Shown: positions 45,847 to 54,772, counted from the first letter of the stretch. The stretch is DNA of 64,000 bases from RGIG6178 sp045118975 (GCA_045118975.1 JBGVCT010000003.1:1-64000); one strand, 5' to 3'. Numbers and translations are program-made. Notes: generated by a model not told the origin, from the sequence alone.

Positions 45847-46083
45847 CTATAAATTTTTATCCAAGTTCTTTGGTATTTTATCTTTTATAATAGCATCAAT
45901 AATTTTTTCTTCTCTTTCTTTACTAACTTCTTTTCCCGCAAGTTTAGCAACATCTTTAATAATTTTTCTTAGTTCATCTTCATCTTTCAAATTTTTATTT
46001 TGTATAGATTTAGCAAGTGAAACTATATCCTCTTTTTTTACTTTTGTTTTAGCTTCTACTTTAGAAAAAATATCATTATTCAT
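45847..46083 (-). CDS. spoVIF: Stage VI sporulation protein F
   Basis: 78 residues from the ATG at 46083 with GGGAGGA upstream; the longer in-frame ATG at 46149 has no ribosome site and lies in the CPBP gene's terminator. 'DIFSKVEAKTKVKKEDIVSLAKSIQNKNLKDEDELRKII'-type sequence and 'AGKEVSKEREEKIIDAIIKDKIPKNLD' match the small SpoVIF family closely. Known: SpoVIF promotes late spore-coat assembly and GerE-dependent expression in Bacillus. It may have its own promoter in the short gap. Confidence 0.85.
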   Translation of the reverse strand: MNNDIFSKVEAKTKVKKEDIVSLAKSIQNKNLKDEDELRKIIKDVAKLAGKEVSKEREEKIIDAIIKDKIPKNLDKNL

Positions 46084-46133
46084 ATAAATCCTCCCAGTAG
46101 AATATATGCTAATGCCTACTTTTTTGTTAATAA

Positions 46134-46163
46134 AAAAGAAGCCTAGCAAAACTAGACTTCTTT
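46134..46163 (-). terminator. Terminator of the CPBP protease gene
   Basis: AAAGAAGxCTAG pairs with CTAGxCTTCTTT with one mismatch around CAAAA; it overlaps the CPBP stop. A T-rich run follows on the minus strand. Confidence 0.7.
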
Positions 46164-46889
46164 ATTTTTCTTTAAAGACATAGCAAGATATAAAGCATAT
46201 CCTCCAGTAATGATTGCAAGTAATATAGCACTAATCATTTGCGCTTCAATAGTAGCATTTGCCTCATTTGAAAAAGCACTCAAAGCATTAAACAGGCCAT
46301 GAGAAGCAATACACAAAAGTAAACTACCACTCTTATAATATATCATCACAAACATAAATCCTGCCGCCGTGGCATAAACAACTTGTAATAAATTAGATAT
46401 TAATTGCATTCCTGAACCATTAAACAAATTAATAATATGTCCTATACCGAAAGTAATGCTTGAAACTATAATAGCAGCCTTTAAACTATCTTGCTTCATC
46501 CCATTGAATAACAATCCCCTAAAAATTATCTCTTCTAGAAGCCCAACAAAGAGCATAGTTAAAACATAAAATATTGTTTCTATCACTCCATAATTTAAAG
46601 TCAAACCATACCATAAATTAGCTGTAAGCATAATTAAAATAGGTATATAAAAAAGCATGTTCTTAGCTTTTATATCACTTTTACAAATCCCATGCTCTTT
46701 CAATAACTTATGTTTAGTTAAAAACCATACCAGTATAATAGAAAGACCTAGACTTATAGCAAGCGTGATTGACTTTTCCACACCTATGAGCACAGAAAAG
46801 TAATCACCAACAGACATTAACACACAATATGCAATAATCCAGGTGATTGCAAACCATATTTTACTTTTATCATATAGTCTTTTTAACAT
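46152..46889 (-). CDS. CPBP-family intramembrane metalloprotease
   Basis: 245 residues with about seven membrane helices. The CAAX-protease (CPBP) motifs are EExxxR as E119-E120-I-I-F-R124, 'GIGHIINLF' and 'ASHGLFNALS', supplying the glutamates and histidines of the active site. Bacterial members are linked to bacteriocin self-immunity, prenyl-protein-like processing or regulated proteolysis; the substrate here is unknown. GAGGTG lies 4 bases before the ATG. It follows der by 22 bases. Confidence 0.92.
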   Translation of the reverse strand: MLKRLYDKSKIWFAITWIIAYCVLMSVGDYFSVLIGVEKSITLAISLGLSIILVWFLTKHKLLKEHGICKSDIKAKNMLFYIPILIMLTANLWYGLTLNYGVIETIFYVLTMLFVGLLEEIIFRGLLFNGMKQDSLKAAIIVSSITFGIGHIINLFNGSGMQLISNLLQVVYATAAGFMFVMIYYKSGSLLLCIASHGLFNALSAFSNEANATIEAQMISAILLAIITGGYALYLAMSLKKNKEV

Positions 46890-46911
46890 ATTACACCTCT
46901 TGGTTTAAAAT

Positions 46912-48222
46912 TTATTCTTTTTTGCTTCTACACTTAATAACTATAGGCGTCCCCTCAAATCCAAACGCCTCTCTTAATTTATTTTCAATAAATCTTTGGT
47001 AAGAAAAATGAAGATATTTTGGGTCGTTTACAAACAAAACAAAATATGGAGGTTGAGCACTAACTTGATTAGCATATAACACTCTCAAAATTCCCCCATT
47101 AAATTCTAATGGTGGTGTTCTAGTAATTGCTTCAAGTAAAACATCGTTTAATACTGAAGTAGAAATTCTTTTTGTAGAACTTTCATAGCTTGTTGTTATT
47201 GCTTTAAACAAAGTATCAATTCTCTCATTTTTTAAAGCACTAACAAAAACAATCTCAGCATAACTTAAAAACTTAAATTCATTTCTAATTTGTTTTTCCA
47301 TTGCAGCCATTGTATGGGTATCCTTAACAACAGCATCCCACTTATTAACAACAATAACAACAGCTTTACCTGCTTCATGAGCATATCCTGCTACATGTTT
47401 ATCTTGCTCTTTAATTCCATCTTTTCCATCAATAACAATACAACAAACATCACTTCTGTCAATTGCACTAAGAGCCCTTAATGCAGCGTATTTATCAATC
47501 GATTCAAATATTTTTCCCTTTTTCTTTAGTCCAGCCGTATCTATTGCAACATATTGAACTCCATCTCTAGTAAAAGGTGTGTCTATTGCATCTCTAGTAG
47601 TTCCCTCAATATTAGAAACAATAACTCTATCTTCTCCTAAAATAGCATTAGTCAAACTAGATTTTCCTACATTTGGTCTACCAATAAAAGAGAATCTAAC
47701 ACTTCCTTCATAGTCCTCATATTCTTTATTTGGAAATGATTTAACTATTTCATCTAGTAAATCACCAATACCAACACCATGAATACCACTAACTGCAATT
47801 GGATCTCCTAATCCTAAAGTATAAAAATCATAAATACTATTCTTCTTACTTCCATCATCAACTTTATTAACCGCAAGAATAACCTTTTTCTTACTTCTTT
47901 TTAGTAAAGAAGCAATATACATATCATCATTATCGCAACCTGTTCTACCATCACAAATATAAACAATAATATCTGCTTCTTCTATAGCAATTTGAGCTTG
48001 CATTCTAATTAATTCTTGGAATGGAGCATCTTTCAATTCAATACCACCTGTATCAATTACTCTAAAATCCTTCCCAAGCCAACTTGCCTTTGCATACAAT
48101 CTATCTCTAGTTACTCCAGGAGTATCTTCTATAATAGATTTTCTTTCACCAATTATACGATTAAATATTGTAGACTTTCCTACATTTGGCTTACCTATAA
48201 ATGCTACAACTGCCTCTATCAT
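46912..48222 (-). CDS. der: Ribosome-assembly GTPase Der (EngA)
   Basis: 436 residues with the diagnostic tandem G domains: first 'GKPNVGKST' near residue 9, second 'GRPNVGKSS' near 180, each with DTxG and NKxD motifs, then a KH-like C-terminal domain. It acts in 50S subunit maturation. It begins 4 bases after cmk. Confidence 0.97.
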   Translation of the reverse strand: MIEAVVAFIGKPNVGKSTIFNRIIGERKSIIEDTPGVTRDRLYAKASWLGKDFRVIDTGGIELKDAPFQELIRMQAQIAIEEADIIVYICDGRTGCDNDDMYIASLLKRSKKKVILAVNKVDDGSKKNSIYDFYTLGLGDPIAVSGIHGVGIGDLLDEIVKSFPNKEYEDYEGSVRFSFIGRPNVGKSSLTNAILGEDRVIVSNIEGTTRDAIDTPFTRDGVQYVAIDTAGLKKKGKIFESIDKYAALRALSAIDRSDVCCIVIDGKDGIKEQDKHVAGYAHEAGKAVVIVVNKWDAVVKDTHTMAAMEKQIRNEFKFLSYAEIVFVSALKNERIDTLFKAITTSYESSTKRISTSVLNDVLLEAITRTPPLEFNGGILRVLYANQVSAQPPYFVLFVNDPKYLHFSYQRFIENKLREAFGFEGTPIVIKCRSKKE

Positions 48223-48226
48223 ATAC

Positions 48227-48883
48227 TCACACCCTTTCTTCTACTAATCTTAGAACACAATTAACCACTTCATCAAAACTCATGTTTGTTGTATCAATCA
48301 CTATTGCTTCATCAACTTTTACTAAAGCCTTAGAAACATAAGTATCCACATAATCTCTATGTTCTAGATTTTTTAATACATCTTCATAACTTGTATTAAT
48401 TCCCTTTTCTAAATTTTCTTTATAACGTCTATCCGCCCTTACACTTAAATCTGCTATTTGATATATCTTCAATTCTGCATCTTTTAAAACAACTGAAGCA
48501 ATATCTCTTCCATCCATTATTACCCCTCTTGCTTTACCCATTTCTTGTTGTTTAACTACAAGTGCACTTCTAACAACAGGATTAGCAACAATCTTAGGTA
48601 ACATTTCATTAACCTCTTTACTCCTTATTTGTACGGTAACATTCTCACCATTTAAAAATACTTCACCATCTTTAGCAACATAGTCATATTTTTCATTTAA
48701 TATAGTTTCAATTTTATTATCATCACTAGAAGAAATTTTGTTTTTAACTAATAAATAAGCAACACATCTATACATACTTCCGGTATCAACATAAGTATAG
48801 CCTAGTTTCTTAGCAACAACTTTTGCCACACTAGATTTACCACTGCCAGCTAATCCATCTATTGCAATATTTATCTTTTTCAT
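48227..48883 (-). CDS. cmk: Cytidylate kinase
   Basis: 218 residues. P-loop 'IAIDGLAGSGKSSVAKVVAKKLGY' at the N-terminus, 'DTGSMYR', 'GRDIASVVLKDAELKIY' and 'RxxxNLE' lid elements are typical. It phosphorylates CMP and dCMP. Two adjacent ATG codons follow AGGAGG; the second (48883) has the better 7-base spacing. cmk-der is a common Firmicutes pair. Confidence 0.96.
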   Translation of the reverse strand: MKKINIAIDGLAGSGKSSVAKVVAKKLGYTYVDTGSMYRCVAYLLVKNKISSSDDNKIETILNEKYDYVAKDGEVFLNGENVTVQIRSKEVNEMLPKIVANPVVRSALVVKQQEMGKARGVIMDGRDIASVVLKDAELKIYQIADLSVRADRRYKENLEKGINTSYEDVLKNLEHRDYVDTYVSKALVKVDEAIVIDTTNMSFDEVVNCVLRLVEERV

Positions 48884-48899
48884 CATTTCCCCTCCTTAC

Positions 48900-48932
48900 A
48901 ATAAAAAAGTACTTTTTAGCTAAGTACTTTTT
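48900..48932 (-). terminator. Terminator of the tail-anchored repeat protein gene
   Basis: AAAAGTACTT pairs with AAGTACTTTT across a short loop, with a T-run after it on the minus strand. Confidence 0.75.
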
Positions 48933-49650
48933 AACTCCTTAAAATAACAATTGAGATAGCAACACCTATTGCAACAATTGCCACTAATAGTATCGATAGC
49001 ATTGCTATTGCCCTACCATTAGATTTTCTTATCTTTATATTTAACTCTTTTCTTACATCCACACCAGTATGTTGATTTATATTTTTTTGCATCATCTCTG
49101 CTGTATATGTATCAGTAACAGGTGATCTTTTGTGTCCTCTGTTTTGATCAATTAACTCTTTTTGTCTTTCAAACTTAGCTCTAAGAATTTCTTCAGCTTT
49201 AAGCAGTTTGTTATAACTTACTGGTTGCTCAATAGAGAATTCATTATCCTCTTTCACCATTGGAACCTTCTTTGATTTCTTAGCCTCTTTTTTTGAAACT
49301 TCTTCAACTTGAGGCGCTTTTATATCTTTAAAAGTCTCCGCTAAATCGCTCAAATCAGAAATGTTAAAATTTGCACTTTTTTGATCTGCCACATCTGCTA
49401 AATCCTCTACAACAAATGCATCTTTTTCCTTGTCTGCAATATCTCCTAAATCTTCAACAATTAAAGAATCCTTTTCTTTATCTGAAAGGTCTGCTAAATC
49501 CTCTATTACCAAAGAATCCTTTTCTTTATCTGACACATCACCTAAATCTTCTAACTCAAAAGCATCAAGATTTAATCCATGTGAGTTACTATCAACAGTA
49601 TCTATTTGATCATATAATTTTTTGTTCTTTTCAACACGGGATTTTTTCAT
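48931..49650 (-). CDS. Tail-anchored protein with four 16-residue acidic repeats, unknown function
   Basis: 239 residues from the ATG at 49650 with AAGGTGAA upstream; an ATG 18 bases earlier lacks spacing. Residues 33-96 are four copies of a 16-residue unit of the form 'EDLxDxxDKEKDxxx'. A Lys/Glu-rich region, a helix and one C-terminal membrane segment (about 213-238) follow, with almost nothing after it. The bulk is therefore cytosolic and anchored by its tail. I know no family with this layout. It lies upstream of cmk, separated by a terminator. Confidence 0.7.
   Translation of the reverse strand: MKKSRVEKNKKLYDQIDTVDSNSHGLNLDAFELEDLGDVSDKEKDSLVIEDLADLSDKEKDSLIVEDLGDIADKEKDAFVVEDLADVADQKSANFNISDLSDLAETFKDIKAPQVEEVSKKEAKKSKKVPMVKEDNEFSIEQPVSYNKLLKAEEILRAKFERQKELIDQNRGHKRSPVTDTYTAEMMQKNINQHTGVDVRKELNIKIRKSNGRAIAMLSILLVAIVAIGVAISIVILRS
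49363..49554 (-). repeat. In-frame tandem repeat, four units of 48 bases
   Basis: Encodes residues 33-96 of the tail-anchored protein. Units 1-3 keep the core DKEKD; unit 4 has diverged (ADQKSANFN). The nucleotide repeats are also visibly similar, suggesting fairly recent duplication of the middle units. Confidence 0.8.
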
Positions 49651-49703
49651 AAACTTCACCTTCCACATATATCTAATATAAGTATATTTTAAATTACCTT
49701 TTA

Positions 49704-49732
49704 TTGCAAATAAATATTAGTTACTTTATAAT
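49704..49732 (+). promoter_or_regulatory. Promoter of the ferredoxin gene
   Basis: TTGCAA (49704-49709), 17 bases, TATAAT (49727-49732), then GGGAGGAG and the ATG. Confidence 0.6.
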
Positions 49733-49762
49733 TTATTTTGTATCGGGAGGAGATATATAAAT

Positions 49763-49957
49763 ATGAAAAAAGCTGTTGTAAAAAAAGATGTTTGCATCGG
49801 TTGTGGCCTTTGCACATCAATAGCAAGTGAAGTATTTGGCTTCGCTGATGATGGATTAGCAGAGAATATTCTTGGTGGAGACGTTCCTGCAGGAAGTGAA
49901 GATGCAGTTCAAGAGTCTGCAGATTCTTGCCCAGTAGGCGCTATCGAAGTAGAATAA
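49763..49957 (+). CDS. Single-cluster [4Fe-4S] ferredoxin
   Basis: 64 residues. Cluster ligands are in 'CIGCGLC' and the C-terminal 'DSCPVGAIEVE', one [4Fe-4S] cluster as in Bacillus Fer. An acidic protein that carries electrons in the cytosol. Monocistronic, with a strong terminator. Good ribosome site GGGAGGAG. Confidence 0.95.
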   Translation: MKKAVVKKDVCIGCGLCTSIASEVFGFADDGLAENILGGDVPAGSEDAVQESADSCPVGAIEVE

Positions 49958-49963
49958 AAAAAC

Positions 49964-49990
49964 AATTGGAACCTTGCGTTCCAATTTTTT
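49964..49990 (+). terminator. Terminator of the ferredoxin gene
   Basis: AATTGGAAC pairs with GTTCCAATT around CTTGC, then a T-run. Confidence 0.85.
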
Positions 49991-50056
49991 ATTTCTAACA
50001 ACATTTATTAGCGAAAATATCAATAATTTATTATACTATTTCTCGAGGTGCATTTT

Positions 50057-50833
50057 ATGAAAAAATATTCAAACCACATCATAGTTTTAGATTTAGATGA
50101 AACTTTATTAACTTCAGACAAAAATATTACTCCTAATACTTTGAATACTCTTTCAAGGTGTAAAGAAAAAGGATTTAATATCGCTATTTCTTCAACTAGA
50201 GGTTATGGTTCATGTATTAATGTTGCAAATCTTATTGATGCCGATTATATTTGTTGCCAAGCTGGAAATATGATCGTAGATAAAGATAAAAACATTCTTT
50301 ATAAACATCCTTTTTCCACACAAGATATATCAGATTTCATAGATTATTTTAGTAAGTATACTAATAATTTTATAATTGATTCCGACACTGCCCTTTATGG
50401 TGGAGTAGATGATGATTTTTCTCATTCTTGGGGCGTTATTTATAAAACAAATGAGGAACTAAAAAAGTTGCCATCATATAAAATTTGTGCCTATTATGAA
50501 CCCCATTATAAGCAAGAAATGATAGATTATTGCAAAAAGCATAATTTTGTATGCATCGAGATGAGAGGAAATGATTTTATTATGCTTATAACACCTGCAA
50601 ATAGCGATAAATATTATGCTCTTGAGCAACTAATAAACATACTTAATACAGATCATTCAAAACTTGTGGTTTTTGGCGATGACACAAGTGATTTATTATC
50701 TATTCAAAAAGCCGGATATGGTGTTGCGATGGCTAATTCTAGACAAATTGTTTTAGAAAAGGCAAAATACATCACTCTTTCAAATGATGAAGATGGAGTT
50801 GCTCACTTTTTAAACAAAACATTTGAAATATAA
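50057..50833 (+). CDS. HAD-superfamily (Cof type, IIB) phosphatase
   Basis: 258 residues from the ATG at 50057, with GAGGTG 6 bases upstream (the in-frame GTG is part of that site). Motif I is 'VLDLDETLL', where most Cof proteins have DxDGT, motif II lies in 'AISSTRG', and motif IV is 'FGDDTSDLLSIQKAGYGVAMANS'. A C2-type cap domain fills the middle. It probably dephosphorylates a sugar phosphate or flavin/nucleotide metabolite; the substrate cannot be told from sequence. Confidence 0.9.
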   Translation: MKKYSNHIIVLDLDETLLTSDKNITPNTLNTLSRCKEKGFNIAISSTRGYGSCINVANLIDADYICCQAGNMIVDKDKNILYKHPFSTQDISDFIDYFSKYTNNFIIDSDTALYGGVDDDFSHSWGVIYKTNEELKKLPSYKICAYYEPHYKQEMIDYCKKHNFVCIEMRGNDFIMLITPANSDKYYALEQLINILNTDHSKLVVFGDDTSDLLSIQKAGYGVAMANSRQIVLEKAKYITLSNDEDGVAHFLNKTFEI

Positions 50834-50852
50834 TTTTATAAAGCTCATCGGG

Positions 50853-50882
50853 TGAAGAATTTAGTATTCTTCATCTTTTTAT
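50853..50882 (+). terminator. Terminator of the HAD phosphatase gene
   Basis: TGAAGAAT pairs with ATTCTTCA around five bases, followed by a T-rich run. Confidence 0.8.
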
Positions 50883-50953
50883 TTTCCTCCTTATACACTT
50901 TTGGTTTATTTTTTTATAAATTTCATTTATAGTATTATTTGGATGTGATAAAA

Positions 50954-52102
50954 ATGAATGAAAATAAAAACTTTTGGTTAGAAATTAAACATGTATGTAA
51001 ACAAAGCGGTGCTAGATATGGTATTTTACACACACCTCATGGTGATGTTGAAGTTCCTATGTTTATGCCTGTTGGAACACTTGCTACAGTTAAATATATT
51101 TCCCCAGATGAATTAAAAGATATGAACACAGGTGTTATTTTATCAAACACTTACCACTTATGGCTAAGACCTGGTGAAGATGTAGTTGCTAATGCAGGTG
51201 GTCTTCAAAAATTTATGAAATATGATGGACCCATGCTAACAGATTCTGGTGGTTTCCAAGTATTTTCTTTGGCAGAAAATAGAAAAATCACCGAAGAGGG
51301 AGTAACTTTCAAATCACATTTAAATGGCGATAAGTTATTTTTGTCTCCTGAAAAATCAATACAAATACAAAATAAATTGGGTGCTGATATTATAATGAGT
51401 TTTGATGAATGCCCTCCATATCCTGCAACTCATGAGTACATGAAAAATAGTGTTGAGAGAACCCTAAGATGGGCAAAAAGAGGACAAGAAGCTCACTCAA
51501 ATCCTAATCAAGCATTGTTTGGTATCGTTCAAGGAGGAGAATATCCTGACTTAAGAAAATACTGTGCTGAAGAATTAGTTAAAATGGATTTCCCTGGTTA
51601 CTCAATTGGTGGTACAAGTGTTGGAGAGACAAAAGAAACTCTATACAAGATGATAGATTATGCTATTCCTTACTTACCATATGACAAGCCTAGATATTTA
51701 ATGGGTGTTGGTAGTTATGATGCCATCTTAGAAGGAGTTTTAAGAGGTGTAGACATGTTTGACTGTGTATTACCTACTAGAATTGCTAGACATGGAGCAT
51801 TAATGACTAGTAACGGGAGACTTAACATAAGAGACAAGAAAAATGAATATGACTTAAATGTTATCGATGATACTTGTGATTGTTATACTTGTAGAAATGG
51901 TTATTCTAGAAGTTATTTAAGGCATCTATATAAATGTGATGAAGGTTATGGAAAAAGATTATTATCAATTCACAACATAAGATTCTTAACTAAACTTATG
52001 GAAGAAGTAAGACAAGCAATCAAAGAAGATAGATATTTAGATTTTAAAAACGAATTCTTTGAGAAACATGGGTTAAATACTGTTAATCCAAAGGGGTTTT
52101 AA
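50954..52102 (+). CDS. tgt: tRNA-guanine transglycosylase
   Basis: 382 residues from the ATG at 50954, placed after GGATGTGAT; a TTG 15 bases earlier is possible but less likely. Nucleophile region 'DSGGFQVFS', 'GIVQGGEYPDLR', 'GGTSVGE', 'DCVLPTRIARHGA' and the zinc motif 'CDCYTCRNGYSRSYLRHL' are all present. It exchanges G34 for preQ1 in tRNAs with GUN anticodons. First gene of tgt-queA-queH, one base from queA. Confidence 0.97.
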   Translation: MNENKNFWLEIKHVCKQSGARYGILHTPHGDVEVPMFMPVGTLATVKYISPDELKDMNTGVILSNTYHLWLRPGEDVVANAGGLQKFMKYDGPMLTDSGGFQVFSLAENRKITEEGVTFKSHLNGDKLFLSPEKSIQIQNKLGADIIMSFDECPPYPATHEYMKNSVERTLRWAKRGQEAHSNPNQALFGIVQGGEYPDLRKYCAEELVKMDFPGYSIGGTSVGETKETLYKMIDYAIPYLPYDKPRYLMGVGSYDAILEGVLRGVDMFDCVLPTRIARHGALMTSNGRLNIRDKKNEYDLNVIDDTCDCYTCRNGYSRSYLRHLYKCDEGYGKRLLSIHNIRFLTKLMEEVRQAIKEDRYLDFKNEFFEKHGLNTVNPKGF

Positions 52103-52103
52103 T

Positions 52104-53123
52104 ATGAGAACTGATGATTTTGATTATTTTTTACCAGAAGAATTGATTGCTCAAACTCCCCTTTTAAAAAGAGAAACATCTAGACTATTAGTGCTAGATA
52201 AAAAAAGTGGCACTTATGAAGATAAACACTTTTACGATATTATAGATTATTTAAATCCTGGCGATATTCTAGTTAGAAATAACACAAAAGTTATACCTGC
52301 TAGAATATTTGGAACTAAAAAAGATACTGGTGCTCATGTAGAGGTTTTAATTTTAAAAGAATTGGATTCAGCACATGAATGTTTAGTTGGTAATGCAAGA
52401 GTTGTAAAAGTAGGAACAGAAATAATCTTTAGTGATAAATTAAAAGCAACGTGCCTAGAAGTTAAAGATGAAGGAATAAGAATTTTAAAATTTGAAGCGA
52501 AAGGAATCTTTTTAGAAGTTTTAGAGGAAATTGGAAACATGCCTCTTCCTCCATACATAAAAGAAAAACTTGAAGATAAAAACAGATATCAAACTGTATA
52601 TGCAAAATTTAATGGTAGTGCCGCTGCTCCTACTGCAGGATTACACTTTACAGATGATTTATTTACTAAGTTAAAAGAAAAAGGAATTGAAGTGTTAGAT
52701 GTTACATTACATGTTGGCTTAGGTACTTTTAGACCTGTTAAAGTGGATGATGTCAAAAATCACGTAATGCACAAAGAAGAGTATTTTATGAGTGCGGAAG
52801 TTGCAGAAAAATTAAATAACGCTAAGCAAGATGGAAAAAGAATTATTGCAGTGGGAACAACTTCTACTAGAGTTTTAGAAACTGTGATGAATAAGTATGG
52901 TAAATTTAAAGAGTGTCATGAGGAAAGCGACATCTTTATCTATCCAGGATATGAGTTTAAAGCCATTACTTCTTTAATAACTAATTTTCACTTACCTAAA
53001 TCCACACTCATTATGCTAGTTAGTGCTCTTGCGGGAAAAGAAAATATTATGGAGGCATACAAGCACGCTGTAGAAGAACAATATAGATTCTTCTCTTTTG
53101 GTGATGCTATGTTTATAAAATAA
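52104..53123 (+). CDS. queA: S-adenosylmethionine:tRNA ribosyltransferase-isomerase
   Basis: 339 residues, full length. 'DFDYFLPEELIAQTPLLKRETSRLL' at the start, 'GSAAAPTAGLHFT', 'LHVGLGTFRPV' and 'NFHLPKSTLIMLVSALAG' at the end are diagnostic. It transfers and isomerises the ribosyl group of SAM onto preQ1-tRNA to form epoxyqueuosine. It is sandwiched between tgt and queH with one-base gaps. Confidence 0.97.
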   Translation: MRTDDFDYFLPEELIAQTPLLKRETSRLLVLDKKSGTYEDKHFYDIIDYLNPGDILVRNNTKVIPARIFGTKKDTGAHVEVLILKELDSAHECLVGNARVVKVGTEIIFSDKLKATCLEVKDEGIRILKFEAKGIFLEVLEEIGNMPLPPYIKEKLEDKNRYQTVYAKFNGSAAAPTAGLHFTDDLFTKLKEKGIEVLDVTLHVGLGTFRPVKVDDVKNHVMHKEEYFMSAEVAEKLNNAKQDGKRIIAVGTTSTRVLETVMNKYGKFKECHEESDIFIYPGYEFKAITSLITNFHLPKSTLIMLVSALAGKENIMEAYKHAVEEQYRFFSFGDAMFIK

Positions 53124-53124
53124 T

Positions 53125-53757
53125 ATGAGAGTATTTACTAACTATCAAAAATTTTTAAATCAAATAGAAGAAGTAAAAAAACTGGATTATAAACCAAAGT
53201 TGTTATTACACTCTTGTTGTGGACCTTGCTCTTGCTACCCACTTTTAGTATTAAAAGATTATTTTGATATTACTATTTTTTACAATAATTCTAATATTTA
53301 CCCACATAGTGAGTTTGATTTAAGATTTGATACCTTAAATGACTATGTAAATAAAATCAATTTAGAACATAATGCCAATATCAAAATAATTAAATGTGAT
53401 TATAAAAACGAAGAATTCAATAATGTTTTAGAGAAACGAAAAGATGACAAGGAAGGTAGTATACGTTGTTTTATGTGTTATTCCCTTCGTTATAAGCATC
53501 TTTGTGAATATGCAAGTGAAAATAACTATGAATATGTTTGTTCAGTTATGACTATTTCAAGGCAAAAAAACGAAGAAATGATCAATAAAATTCTTGCTGG
53601 ATACGCATCTAAACACACAAATTTAAAATATCTTTATAGTAATTTCAAGAAAGATAAAGGGTTAGAAAAAGCACAGCAAATAGTGAAAGAGACAAGAATG
53701 TACTCTCAAGATTATTGTGGTTGTAAATTCTCTATAAGAGAAAACACGAATAAATAA
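53125..53757 (+). CDS. queH: Epoxyqueuosine reductase QueH
   Basis: 210 residues. The N-terminal 'LLHSCCGPCSC' (C31, C32, C35) plus 'CFMCYSLR' and 'DYCGC' are the conserved cysteines of QueH, which holds an iron-sulfur cluster and a further metal site. It reduces epoxyqueuosine-tRNA to queuosine and replaces the cobalamin-dependent QueG. No later terminator is clear before the next promoter. Confidence 0.95.
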   Translation: MRVFTNYQKFLNQIEEVKKLDYKPKLLLHSCCGPCSCYPLLVLKDYFDITIFYNNSNIYPHSEFDLRFDTLNDYVNKINLEHNANIKIIKCDYKNEEFNNVLEKRKDDKEGSIRCFMCYSLRYKHLCEYASENNYEYVCSVMTISRQKNEEMINKILAGYASKHTNLKYLYSNFKKDKGLEKAQQIVKETRMYSQDYCGCKFSIRENTNK

Positions 53758-53793
53758 TCTCCACATATTAGATATTCTAGGGCTCATTTTTGT

Positions 53794-53822
53794 TTGAAAA
53801 GTTAGGGAAGTCAATGTATAAT
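53794..53822 (+). promoter_or_regulatory. Promoter of the unknown protein/DUF1292 pair
   Basis: TTGAAA (53794-53799), 17 bases, TATAAT (53817-53822), then GGAGGTGA and the ATG at 53846. Confidence 0.65.
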
Positions 53823-53845
53823 GATAGTAATCGGAGGTGACTCTT

Positions 53846-54436
53846 ATGAACAAGCAGCTTAGAAATTCACGTACTCTTGAAAGTGTATACGCTATAAACC
53901 CTGTTACGTTAGAGTCATCAGGTCGTCTTATTAAGGCCCAAAGACAAACATGCGGGTTAACAACTAGCGATAAAGAGAGACTACAATGTGAATATAATTT
54001 AACTAGATCACTTCAAAAGCATATTATGATACTTCAAGAAGGAATTATTTTAGGTGCAGGACAAGCACCTAGCAAGATTATTTCTCCTGAAGTAGCAAAA
54101 AGATTAACAAGCCTAACAGCTTCACCTATTGCTTATAGCGAAGGAAAATTTAGTTATGTTGATGTTGACACACTAAGAAGCTTAGAAGTTTTAAACAAAT
54201 CTGTTGTATTAACAAAGAATGTTGTTTTACCAATTAAAGTTAAATCTGGTGGATACAAATTAAATGCGCAAATTGTTTTGTCACAAAACAACGTATTAAG
54301 TTATGCTTCTAATGGCTTAGGATATGAAGAAAATTATGCTAAATTATATAGACCCGTAAAGATTGAAAGATTAGGAAACGGAATTAAAAAGAACGAAATT
54401 ATTGAAAAAGCAAACGCTAATAGCGCTACTAGATAA
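53846..54436 (+). CDS. Unknown protein, 196 residues
   Basis: The ATG at 53846 has GGAGGTGA upstream; the in-frame GTG at 53837 is part of that site. The N-terminal half is helical and polar with two cysteines ('TCGLTTSDKERLQCEYNL'). The C-terminal half looks beta-rich ('VVLPIKVKSGGYKLNAQIVLSQNNVLSYAS'). The end is basic. No signal, membrane helix or known domain. It has a strong promoter and is followed 12 bases later by a DUF1292 gene, so the two are a small operon. Confidence 0.65.
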   Translation: MNKQLRNSRTLESVYAINPVTLESSGRLIKAQRQTCGLTTSDKERLQCEYNLTRSLQKHIMILQEGIILGAGQAPSKIISPEVAKRLTSLTASPIAYSEGKFSYVDVDTLRSLEVLNKSVVLTKNVVLPIKVKSGGYKLNAQIVLSQNNVLSYASNGLGYEENYAKLYRPVKIERLGNGIKKNEIIEKANANSATR

Positions 54437-54448
54437 GGAGGGGTATAG

Positions 54449-54745
54449 ATGGATGATTATAGCTTCACTATAATTAATGAACAAGGCATGGAAGTTAAAT
54501 GTGATGTTATCTCTGTTGTAAGTGATAACGAAACTAACCAAGTATATATTGTTTACACAGACTATCTATTAACAAAGACAAACAAATTTAGAATTCTAAT
54601 TTCTGAATTAACTGAAGTTAATGGAGAATATACTCTTAAAGATATAAATGATTCGCGTAAACTAGAAGAAATCAAAAATACTTCCTTAACGCTACACGCT
54701 AAGGCTTATCAAAGATTACAAGAAAAATATAAAGACATGAATTAA
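54449..54745 (+). CDS. DUF1292 (YrzB-like) protein
   Basis: 98 residues. 'IINEQGMEVKCDVISVVSDNETNQVYIVYTD' is the typical opening of DUF1292, though longer at the C-terminus than the classic yrzB. In Bacilli yrzB usually lies in the yrrL-yrzL cluster; here it is separate. The role is unknown. AAGGAGG precedes the ATG. Confidence 0.85.
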   Translation: MDDYSFTIINEQGMEVKCDVISVVSDNETNQVYIVYTDYLLTKTNKFRILISELTEVNGEYTLKDINDSRKLEEIKNTSLTLHAKAYQRLQEKYKDMN

Positions 54746-54771
54746 GGTGAGAAATCACCTTTTTTCTTTTT
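54744..54771 (+). terminator. Terminator of the DUF1292 gene
   Basis: AAGGTGA pairs with TCACCTT around GAAA, then a T-rich run; it lies between this gene and the convergent spmB. Confidence 0.85.
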
Positions 54772-54772
54772 A

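Noticed and set aside
48900..48932. Direct repeat of AAGTACTT as a possible att or regulatory site
   Set aside because: It is the stem of a rho-independent terminator.
50834..50953. preQ1 riboswitch upstream of tgt
   Set aside because: The gap holds a terminator of the preceding gene and no convincing preQ1 aptamer; tgt-queA-queH act after preQ1 synthesis.
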